Positions 1-5,008 of a stretch of 5,841 nucleotides of DNA are shown here, one piece after another. The notes below the pieces were generated by a model. That model worked only from the letters and a program-made list of their open reading frames with translations. It was not told the origin of the DNA and searched no databases. Every line of letters starts with the position of its first letter. Within the stretch, counting starts at the first letter, position 1. Both the position numbers and the translations under genes were made by a program. Origin of the DNA: an uncultured Acidimicrobiales bacterium (lineage in GTDB: Bacteria; Actinomycetota; Acidimicrobiia; Acidimicrobiales; UBA10347); assembly GCA_937942965.1 (NCBI GenBank), contig CALDGN010000323.1:1-5841 (forward strand), read 5' to 3'.

Positions 1-705
1 GTCGGCGACCTCGGCCAGGTCGACACGCGGCGCGACGACGACGTCGGCACGCGATCGACCAGCCTCTTCGAGCATCGGCACGAAGCGCTCCATTCGCCGA
101 GTGAGTCCATCGACTGAGCACATCGGATGCCAACCCTCGCCGTAGGCGACGGTTCGTCGCTGGGCCGGCCCACCCGAGCCGCCTATCCAGATCGGCAGCC
201 GGTCCTGGGCCGGCTTCGGCGCGGCGATGACATCTGACGCCGACCAGAACTCGCCGTCGAACGCGGCCGGACCGTCGGCCCAGAGCGCTCGCATGACCTC
301 GATGAACTGGTTACCGAACTCGCCTCGCCGGTCGTATTCAACGCCGAGGATCTCGTTCTCCTCAGGCAGCGATCCGACACCAAGCCCCGCGATGACGCGT
401 CCGCCGGACAGTTGGTCGAGTGTCGCCAACGACTTCGCCGTAGCCATCGGATGCAGATACGGCATCACCAGCACCGACGTTCCCAGCTTCACCCGGCTTG
501 TCCTCGCCGCCGCCCACGTCAGCACCGTGAGCGCATCGTGGTACGGCCGATCATCGAGTCGATCGGCGATGTAGCCCGCATTCACGATGTGGTGATTCAC
601 CCACACCGAATCGAGACCGAGCTCCTCAGCCTCAACGGCCAGATCGCAGATTGCACCGACATCGTCGATGCCCCAGTTGTTTGGAAGAACGAAGCCGAAA
701 CGCAT
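1..705 (-). CDS. LLM class (luciferase-like) F420-dependent oxidoreductase, C-terminus cut by window edge
   Basis: The minus strand reads without a stop from an ATG at 705 to the window edge, giving 235 residues that begin MRFGFVLPNNWGIDDV. This is the first beta strand of the bacterial luciferase-like TIM barrel. Family signatures follow in order: the ELGLDSVWVNHH segment (residues 28-39), VKLGTSVLVMPYLHP (72-86), the hallmark LDQLSGGRVIAGLGVG (96-111), an RRGEF helix start (126-130) with LW at 141-142, and LPIWIGGSGG (170-179). Members typically have about 280-330 residues, so roughly the last 50-100 are missing. In this family the deazaflavin F420 (sometimes FMN) carries hydride to or from a small substrate in the cytoplasm; the substrate cannot be read here. 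The F420 assignment rests on the resemblance to actinobacterial F420 subfamilies, and an FMN-dependent monooxygenase is the alternative. The gene is divergent from the diguanylate cyclase. No Shine-Dalgarno sequence is evident before the ATG. Confidence 0.93.
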   Translation of the reverse strand, partial: MRFGFVLPNNWGIDDVGAICDLAVEAEELGLDSVWVNHHIVNAGYIADRLDDRPYHDALTVLTWAAARTSRVKLGTSVLVMPYLHPMATAKSLATLDQLSGGRVIAGLGVGSLPEENEILGVEYDRRGEFGNQFIEVMRALWADGPAAFDGEFWSASDVIAAPKPAQDRLPIWIGGSGGPAQRRTVAYGEGWHPMCSVDGLTRRMERFVPMLEEAGRSRADVVVAPRVDLAEVAD

Positions 706-711
706 GCCGCG

Positions 712-741
712 AGTTCACTGCACGACACGTCTCCGGTCCAA
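712..741 (-). promoter_or_regulatory. weak candidate promoter of the LLM oxidoreductase
   Basis: On the minus strand TTGGAC (741-736) is followed after 18 bases by TGAACT (717-712). This ends six bases before the ATG at 705, so transcription could start at or next to the start codon. The absence of a Shine-Dalgarno sequence fits a leaderless message. The -10 box departs from TAnnnT at its second base, so this is only a suggestion. Confidence 0.22.
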
Positions 742-754
742 AGCGTCTCTCGTA

Positions 755-784
755 TGGGTCAGGCAGTCCGTCCTCGTGGGTCAG
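755..784. repeat. TGGGTCAG direct repeat in the divergent intergenic region
   Basis: TGGGTCAG occurs exactly at 755-762 and again at 777-784, 22 bp apart start to start, or about two helical turns. The second copy is also the left arm of an inverted repeat, GGGTC (778-782) and GACCC (787-791) with four bases between. Same-face spacing between two divergent starts is typical of a regulator binding site. No regulator is encoded within the window to pair it with. Confidence 0.4.
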
Positions 785-820
785 ACGACCCGTTCTTTCG
801 CACGCCAGGACATACCCAAT

Positions 821-826
821 TATGGT
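821..826 (+). promoter_or_regulatory. candidate -10 box (TATGGT) of the diguanylate cyclase gene
   Basis: TATGGT fits the actinobacterial TAnnnT -10 pattern. It would place the transcript start near 833, just before the ATG at 835. There is no Shine-Dalgarno sequence before that ATG, in keeping with a leaderless or near-leaderless message. No convincing -35 box is seen. If real, it argues against the longer in-frame starts upstream. Confidence 0.35.
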
Positions 827-834
827 TCCCCTCT

Positions 835-2454
835 ATGGGGCAAAGCAGCGCCACGACGACCAGCACCGAGCCGACGACCTCGGTGCACGCGGCTCGACCG
901 CAACTCAAGGACCTCCTGGAGTACGTCGCGTCCCACCCCCAGGCCAGCGGCCTTTCGCTGGGCCACAACGGGCTTGACTGGGGCCGCCTTCCCGCGTCGC
1001 TCAAGGGTCGGGTCGCTGAATATCGTCCGCTTGGCTCGTCCGAAGGCACCCTGACTTCGTCGCTCGATCTCATGCACGTGCACGACCGGCGCATCGCAAT
1101 GTCGGCCTTCGGTCGCTGCTGGCGTACTGGGTTCGCGGAGTGCACCGTCCAAGCCCCTGAGGATGCCGAACCGCACGCCCTCACGATGTGGGACCTCCGC
1201 GACGAAGTCGGCACGATCGTCGTCATCGTCGTTCCTGGGCTGACGTCGACCGAAGCTGGCGAGCGAGTCGTGCCTCGGCCACGGGTGCTCACCCACACGG
1301 CGTCGGATTCGGGCCGCACGCTGCACGCTGACCCGGCGACCGAACAACTGCTCGGCTGGACTGTCGACGAGTTCGCGAGCCAACCGCGCATCGACTTTGT
1401 TCATCCCGACGACCAGACCGAATCGATCCTGTCGTGGGTCGAGATGCTCGAGGCACCCGGCTCGGTGAGTCGTCGTCGTTGCCGGTATCGGCACAAAGAT
1501 GGCGACCGTTGGGTCTGGTTCGAGATCACGATCACGAACGAACTCGACTCGGCCGGCCACGTCCGTTGCGAGATGCTCGACATCAGCGAGTCGATGGCGG
1601 CGTTCGATGCGCTCTATCAACGCGAGCAGCTCCTCCGCTACCTCACCGAGTCCATGCCGCACGGCGTCGTGCACATGTCGGCGCAGGGTGAGGTCCTCTT
1701 CGCGAATCATCACATCGCGACCATCGCCGGAACCCAGGGCGATCCGATGGAGTTCCTCCAGCAGGTGCCGCCGGCCGATCGCCGCAAGCTGTACCGAGCG
1801 TTCGATCGGGCCCTCGAGGGCTTCGACTCCGACGTCGAAGGCTCGCTGTTCCGCTCCGACGGAAGCGAGCGTCGCTGCCACACACGCGTCCGCTCGTTGG
1901 GTTCCCGCGAAGCGGGCGTCCTCATCTCGATCGAGGACATCACGGATCGGTGGAAGCAAGCGTGCGAGCTTGCCGAACGTGCTGCGACCGACTCGCTCAC
2001 CGGTCTACTGAACCGCCGTGCCGTCCTCGAGCTACTCGAACAGGTCCAAGAAGAAGCCCGCTACTCGGGCGCTCACACGACCGTTGCCTTCCTCGACCTG
2101 AACGACTTCAAGGTCGTCAACGACCAGTTCGGCCACCGGATCGGTGACCGAGTGCTCGCCGCAATCGCAGTGGCGGTCCGAAGCGAGCTCCGCCCCGGCG
2201 ATGGTTTCGGCCGCCTCGGTGGCGACGAGTTCTTGGTGGTCTGTCGCGAAACGAACGCTGCCGACGCCCAAGCGCTGTCGGAGCGATTGCGGCGCGCCGT
2301 CGAGGCCGAGATCGAGATCGAGGGCAACACCGTTGCGTGTACGACGAGCTGTGGACTCGCCACCGACGTGGCCGGAAGCATGACGGTCGATGCGCTCATC
2401 CACCAGGCGGATCGCAACATGTACCAGGACAAGAACGAAGCGCTGGTTCGCTGA
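835..2454 (+). CDS. PAS-PAS-PAS-GGDEF diguanylate cyclase
   Basis: A 539-residue soluble sensor enzyme that should make cyclic di-GMP from two GTP. Residues 25-135 look like a divergent PAS fold (HVHDRR at 81-86, GTIVVIV at 126-132). Residues 149-253 are a clear PAS domain with LLGWTVDEF, FVHPDD and WVWFEITI. Residues 262-371 are a third PAS ending in ISIEDITDR. The GGDEF domain spans about 383-538: DSLTGLLNRR (386-395), DLNDFKVVNDQFGHRIGD (421-438), the active-site GGDEF (462-466), and a terminal ADRNMYQDK. RPGD (453-456) lies five residues before GGDEF, the exact position of the inhibitory I-site, so product feedback is expected. No membrane segment or signal peptide is seen, so the PAS domains should sense a cytoplasmic cue or bound cofactor; the ligand is unknown. 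The frame is open upstream to an ATG at 412, but that part is antisense to the oxidoreductase. ATG 754 is another alternative (27 more residues). I chose 835 because the leader beyond it shows no domain. Confidence 0.92.
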   Translation: MGQSSATTTSTEPTTSVHAARPQLKDLLEYVASHPQASGLSLGHNGLDWGRLPASLKGRVAEYRPLGSSEGTLTSSLDLMHVHDRRIAMSAFGRCWRTGFAECTVQAPEDAEPHALTMWDLRDEVGTIVVIVVPGLTSTEAGERVVPRPRVLTHTASDSGRTLHADPATEQLLGWTVDEFASQPRIDFVHPDDQTESILSWVEMLEAPGSVSRRRCRYRHKDGDRWVWFEITITNELDSAGHVRCEMLDISESMAAFDALYQREQLLRYLTESMPHGVVHMSAQGEVLFANHHIATIAGTQGDPMEFLQQVPPADRRKLYRAFDRALEGFDSDVEGSLFRSDGSERRCHTRVRSLGSREAGVLISIEDITDRWKQACELAERAATDSLTGLLNRRAVLELLEQVQEEARYSGAHTTVAFLDLNDFKVVNDQFGHRIGDRVLAAIAVAVRSELRPGDGFGRLGGDEFLVVCRETNAADAQALSERLRRAVEAEIEIEGNTVACTTSCGLATDVAGSMTVDALIHQADRNMYQDKNEALVR

Positions 2455-2473
2455 GCGCGCCGTGCGGCTCGCC

Positions 2474-2479
2474 TAGGGT
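2474..2479 (+). promoter_or_regulatory. candidate leaderless -10 box (TAGGGT) of the YIP1-like gene
   Basis: TAGGGT matches TAnnnT and ends exactly six bases before the ATG at 2486, so the +1 would be the A of the start codon. The same CCTAnGnTC context recurs before the lipoprotein gene (CCTAAGCTC, 3902-3910). The AGGG within it could instead act as a weak ribosome site, so the two readings compete. A promoter here would separate this gene from the cyclase 31 bp upstream. Confidence 0.42.
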
Positions 2480-2485
2480 CGGCTC

Positions 2486-2983
2486 ATGGCTGTCATCCCC
2501 GCACGCGCACTCCAACGATCCGTCGGCGTATCCCGCCTCGACGTCAACACCTTCGAAGCAGTTGAGGCCGACACCTCATCGACCGCAGAAGCTGGCGCCG
2601 TTGTCGTCGTCGCCTCTGTCCTCGGCTCACTCGGCAGCCTGTTCGTCAACGGCCTGTGGGGCTTCATCGCAACGATCGCGATCTTGCTCATCGGTTGGTT
2701 CGTGTGGGCCTGGCTGTCCGCGTTCATTGCCCAAAAGGTCTTCAACGTCACCACGACCGATACCGGCGAGATGCTGCGCACCACCGGTTACGCCTACGCC
2801 CCTCGGGTGCTTGGCATCATCCCGTTTCTTGGCTTCGTCGGTGCCCTGTGGAGCCTCGTCGCCATCATCGTCGGTATGCGCCAGGCAGGCGAGATGACCA
2901 CCGTGCAGGCCGTGATCACCGCCGTCATTGGCTTCCTTCCCGCAGTCATCGCGATGGGCATCGTCACCGCGATGCTGACCTGA
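2486..2983 (+). CDS. YIP1-like small multi-pass membrane protein
   Basis: A 165-residue integral membrane protein. A soluble N-terminus (1-33, with RALQRSVGVSRLDVNTFEAVEAD at 7-29) precedes hydrophobic stretches at about 34-52, 57-82 (long, perhaps one tilted or two short helices), 108-130 and 140-163, so four or five helices. The order resembles bacterial YIP1-family proteins: an acidic amphipathic start, then LRTTGYAYAPRVLGIIPFLG (97-116), then LWSLVAIIVGMRQAG (121-135), where the family carries a Gly/Tyr/Pro segment and a GxR-like turn. The molecular role of bacterial YIP1 proteins is not established, and nothing here adds to it. It lies 31 bp after the cyclase, in the same direction but with a possible own promoter, and converges on the thioesterase with an 11 bp gap. 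No lipobox or catalytic motif is seen. The family call is by eye; a generic DUF membrane protein is the alternative. Confidence 0.75.
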   Translation: MAVIPARALQRSVGVSRLDVNTFEAVEADTSSTAEAGAVVVVASVLGSLGSLFVNGLWGFIATIAILLIGWFVWAWLSAFIAQKVFNVTTTDTGEMLRTTGYAYAPRVLGIIPFLGFVGALWSLVAIIVGMRQAGEMTTVQAVITAVIGFLPAVIAMGIVTAMLT

Positions 2984-2994
2984 CCTGAGAAGGC

Positions 2995-3789
2995 CTAGTC
3001 GGCGTTGAGAACAAGCCCGACTTGTCGGGCCATGGCGACGAGCTGACCGCTCGCGTCCCAGAGCCATCCGTCCTCGATCGTGCGGGTGCCAGCGATGTCG
3101 CTGGTCTGAAACGAGCCGAGGATCCAGCCCTCGACTGGGCGACGACGTAGCTGCACGGTGAGCTCGATCGTCGGTACCCACCCGATGCGGCCGACGAGCG
3201 CGAACAGCGGGGGAGGGAAGGCGTCTGCGAACAGCGTCAGCGCCGCGGCATCGACGGGGCGCTCGTCATGGAAGCGGATCCAGCCGTGGATGAGCGGGTC
3301 GCGACCTGTGGCTCCGAGCACGTGGTCCGGGTGGATGCGCACGTCGATTCTGTTCATGATCGACAAATCGACACCCTGGGTGAGCACCTCTCGCGAGGGG
3401 CAGTCTTCGGGCGGAGGCATGTCTGGCATCTCGACGGACACGTCGGCGACGTGAGCGCCGCTCGTCAGATCGGTAAAGGCTGCGATCGACTCGATCTTCG
3501 TCTTGCCGTTCTGGATGAGTCGGCCGCGGACGGTTCCGATCGTGCGGCCTGTGCGAATGAGCTCAACCTCGAGCTCGGCCGGACCGACTTCGCCAGGGCG
3601 GAGATAGTGCGTCGTGACCGAAAGCGGGTCGGGGTGCCCCGAGACCGACCCCATCGCCCGTTGCAGCGCGGCGAGCAGGTAGCCGCCGTTGGGGTTGTCG
3701 CCGATATTCCACTCGCCGGTCAACGTGGTCGAAAACCGAGTGTCGTCGATCTGCTCGATGCGGGTTTCGTTGTCGAAGGCGTAGGTCAC
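2995..3789 (-). CDS. acyl-CoA thioesterase, TesB-like double hotdog
   Basis: A 264-residue protein (TesB-type enzymes run about 260-300) expected to hydrolyse acyl-CoA to free acid and CoA in the cytoplasm. The N-terminal hotdog (about 15-110) has EWNIGDNPNGGYLLA (26-40) and VTTHYLRPGEVGPAEL (58-73). The C-terminal hotdog (about 138-262) has LFADAFPPP (186-194), PTIELTVQLRRRP (206-218) and DGWLWDASGQLVAMARQ (240-256). Aligned from memory with E. coli TesB, the triad D204/T228/Q278 falls on D189, T207 and Q256, all kept, so the enzyme looks active. The start is the GTG at 3789, giving the usual family N-terminus MTYAFDNETR. The frame stays open to a TTG at 3858, but those 23 extra residues are Pro/Arg/Trp-rich and unlike the family. 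No ribosome site is obvious. It is divergent from the lipoprotein gene. Acyl chain preference cannot be read; a broad-specificity 4HBT_3-type protein is the nearest description. Confidence 0.9.
   Translation of the reverse strand: MTYAFDNETRIEQIDDTRFSTTLTGEWNIGDNPNGGYLLAALQRAMGSVSGHPDPLSVTTHYLRPGEVGPAELEVELIRTGRTIGTVRGRLIQNGKTKIESIAAFTDLTSGAHVADVSVEMPDMPPPEDCPSREVLTQGVDLSIMNRIDVRIHPDHVLGATGRDPLIHGWIRFHDERPVDAAALTLFADAFPPPLFALVGRIGWVPTIELTVQLRRRPVEGWILGSFQTSDIAGTRTIEDGWLWDASGQLVAMARQVGLVLNAD
3011..3030. terminator. stem-loop near the convergent gene junction, possible terminator
   Basis: GCCCGAC (3015-3021) and GTCGGGC (3024-3030) form a perfect 7 bp inverted repeat with two central bases (in practice five or six pairs around a small loop). 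On the minus strand it is followed by TTGTTCTC, a modest T-rich tail, and lies in the last codons of the thioesterase gene. On the plus strand it begins 31 bp after the stop of the YIP1-like gene and has no T-tract. The overlapping pair ACAAG (3011-3015) and CTTGT (3021-3025) could form an alternative stem. Confidence 0.35.
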
Positions 3790-3850
3790 GGCCGTTAAGC
3801 GTGCAGCCCCCAGCGATGGATTCCAAACCGGCCAGCGGACCGGCTGACGA

Positions 3851-3864
3851 CCGGGCAATCCCGG
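3851..3864. repeat. inverted repeat CCGGG-CAAT-CCCGG
   Basis: A perfect 5 bp GC-only stem with a four-base CAAT loop in the 141 bp gap between the thioesterase and lipoprotein starts. It lies about 40 bp upstream of the lipoprotein -10 candidate and about 60 bp before the thioesterase start. It could be an operator or leader hairpin. In GC-rich DNA an inverted repeat this short can also arise by chance. Confidence 0.3.
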
Positions 3865-3888
3865 AGCGGAACGGGTCGCCTCCAGTGA

Positions 3889-3901
3889 TGGCCGTTGGCC
3901 A
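3889..3901. repeat. inverted repeat TGGCC-GTT-GGCCA beside the lipoprotein promoter
   Basis: A perfect 13 bp inverted repeat with 5 bp arms and three central bases. It ends two bases before the candidate -10 box TAAGCT (3904-3909), so it occupies the spacer between -35 and -10. A protein bound there would block RNA polymerase, making it a plausible repressor site for the lipoprotein gene. No regulator is encoded nearby. Confidence 0.33.
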
Positions 3902-3903
3902 CC

Positions 3904-3925
3904 TAAGCTCTCGCGGTCGAAAGGA
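3904..3925 (+). promoter_or_regulatory. candidate -10 box and ribosome binding site of the lipoprotein gene
   Basis: TAAGCT (3904-3909) fits TAnnnT and predicts a transcript start near 3916. AAAGGA (3920-3925) is a Shine-Dalgarno sequence five bases before the ATG at 3931. The resulting leader is only about 15 nt. Together they support the chosen start. No clear -35 box is visible. Confidence 0.5.
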
Positions 3926-3930
3926 CCTCT

Positions 3931-4473
3931 ATGACCGTCAAGGCGGCTGCCGCGATTCTCGGTCTCGTGCTGAGCATGACGATGTTTTCGTCCTGTTCGT
4001 TCGGAGGCGATTCGATCGGCGATTCTGCCGTTGCGTTGATCGAGGGCGACATGGCGACGAACCTCGGGTTGAACCTCACCGACGCTGCGTGCGACGAGCC
4101 AGCGTCAGAAGCTGTGGGTACGACCTTCGGATGCAACGCGCTGCATGACGGCCTGCGCGTCGACGTCGAAGTCCTTATCGATCGTGAAGATCACATCGTT
4201 GCGTCGACGACCAATGTCGTGCGAGCCGATGCGCTTGCCGTGATCGAAGCAACGGTCGTCGACTCCATGAACGACCAAGGCGACTTCGGTCTGACCGCCG
4301 ATGCGCTCGATTGCGGTGAGACCGCGGTCGTGCTCGACCAAGACCAGATCTTCCGATGCGGACTCACCGAGCCGGGTACGACGAATGTGTTCGACACATC
4401 GATCCGGATGAACGATCTGGCGACTCTGTCGTTCGACTTCGAAGTCGCGTCAGAAGCTCGACCCGCCGAGTAA
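3931..4473 (+). CDS. secreted lipoprotein with two tandem DUF4333-like domains
   Basis: A 180-residue exported protein. Residues 1-21 form a signal peptide (Lys at 4, hydrophobic core AAAAILGLVLSMTMF) ending at FSSC, so Cys22 would be lipid-modified and the protein anchored outside the cytoplasmic membrane. Phe at -3 of the lipobox is atypical (Leu is usual). The mature part shows two similar halves. The first (about 33-97) has ALIEGDM, GLNLTDAAC (Cys54), TTFGC (Cys68) and then DVEVLIDREDHIV. The second (about 101-172) has AVIEATVV, GLTADALDC (Cys128), IFRC (Cys143) and then a strand-rich tail. Each half repeats IE...GL...C-x13/14-C, which resembles the DUF4333 pattern of a paired-cysteine beta domain in actinobacterial envelope proteins; a disulfide per half is likely. 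Function is unknown. The gene stands alone, divergent from the thioesterase and convergent with the VOC gene across 16 bp. Domain assignment is by eye; a lineage-specific lipoprotein without a named family is the alternative. Confidence 0.82.
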   Translation: MTVKAAAAILGLVLSMTMFSSCSFGGDSIGDSAVALIEGDMATNLGLNLTDAACDEPASEAVGTTFGCNALHDGLRVDVEVLIDREDHIVASTTNVVRADALAVIEATVVDSMNDQGDFGLTADALDCGETAVVLDQDQIFRCGLTEPGTTNVFDTSIRMNDLATLSFDFEVASEARPAE

Positions 4474-4489
4474 CACCGCAGGCACGCTC

Positions 4490-5008
4490 TTAGAGCACGG
4501 TCTGTCCGTACATCTGGCCGAGCTCGTCGGCGAGCAGTTCCAACCGTTCGCCGTCGGGACCGTTGAAGTAGATCGAGGTCTCGTGCTCGAACACGATCTC
4601 GATACCAGCGGCTTCGAGCTTGCCTCGTAGATACGCCTGCTTCTCGGGGGTCACCGAGATGGCCAGGTGATGGAAGCCGCCGAGCACTTCTTGGTACTTC
4701 TCGAGCCCAAGGCCAGGGAAGTCGAAGAACGCGAGCGCGTTGCCGTTGCCGACATCGAAGAAGAAGTGCGTCGAACCCGGATAGTCCCGGTTCTCGAACA
4801 GTTCGGTGAGCGGGAACTCCAGGACGCCTTGGTAGAAGTCGATCGTCGCCTCGACATCGGACGACAACAGCGCAAAGTGGTGCACGCCCTGGGCGCTCGA
4901 AGGTGGGCGATCGGCATGTAGGTGCTTGGCCCGCATGGCCGCCCACTCGTCGCTGCGGTCGACTGTCGTGTCGGCTTCTGGGTTGCTGGTTTCTGGTCCA
5001 CTGCTCAT
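4490..5008 (-). CDS. VOC superfamily metalloprotein (glyoxalase / extradiol dioxygenase fold)
   Basis: A 172-residue protein: a polar, probably disordered N-terminus (1-40), then one VOC unit of two beta-alpha-beta3 modules. Module one (41-97) opens with GVHHFALLSSDVEATIDFYQ and ends ALAFFDFPG. Module two (111-160) opens FHHLAISV and ends PDGERLELLA. By position the metal ligands are His44, His114 and Glu157; the fourth-strand site of module one is Ala93, so this is a three-ligand arrangement as in fosfomycin-resistance proteins rather than the four of glyoxalase I. Family members bind divalent metal and act on thiol adducts, catechols or electrophiles; the substrate here is not readable. The start is the ATG at 5008, preceded by GGAGGTGA with six bases between GGAGGT and ATG. 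An ATG at 5035 would overlap the pirin gene and lacks such a site. The ATGA shared with the pirin stop (5005-5008) means coupled translation. It is the last gene of the operon. Confidence 0.9.
   Translation of the reverse strand: MSSGPETSNPEADTTVDRSDEWAAMRAKHLHADRPPSSAQGVHHFALLSSDVEATIDFYQGVLEFPLTELFENRDYPGSTHFFFDVGNGNALAFFDFPGLGLEKYQEVLGGFHHLAISVTPEKQAYLRGKLEAAGIEIVFEHETSIYFNGPDGERLELLADELGQMYGQTVL

Noticed and set aside
1208..1233. Runs of TCG/GTC triplets resembling a microsatellite
   Set aside because: They encode Val/Ile of a PAS beta strand with the preferred GTC/ATC codons; no true repeat expansion.
820..1959. 379-residue minus-strand open frame inside the diguanylate cyclase
   Set aside because: Antisense shadow in GC-rich DNA. 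Its translation is Arg/Val-rich with no domain, while the plus frame shows unmistakable PAS and GGDEF motifs.
2453..2473. GAGC...GCTC pairing after the diguanylate cyclase stop as a terminator
   Set aside because: Four-base arms around a loop of about ten bases and no T-tract; expected by chance at this GC content.
3790..3858. Extension of the thioesterase to the TTG at 3858
   Set aside because: The extra 23 residues do not resemble the family N-terminus. The GTG at 3789 gives the usual start and leaves the intergenic dyads free.
4102..4458. Exact 12-base direct repeat GCGTCAGAAGCT at 4102-4113 and 4447-4458
   Set aside because: Both copies encode Ala-Ser-Glu-Ala in the lipoprotein, but they do not fall at matching places in its two halves. 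Most likely coincidence of codon use.
4486..4496. GCTCT-T-AGAGC palindrome between the lipoprotein and VOC stops as a terminator
   Set aside because: The single-base centre leaves only about four usable pairs, there is no T-tract, and it overlaps the VOC stop codon. Too weak to call.
4191..4946. 251-residue minus-strand open frame overlapping the lipoprotein and VOC genes
   Set aside because: It runs out of frame through the VOC gene and antisense through the lipoprotein. It is very Arg-rich with no recognisable motif, whereas both other frames have clear features.
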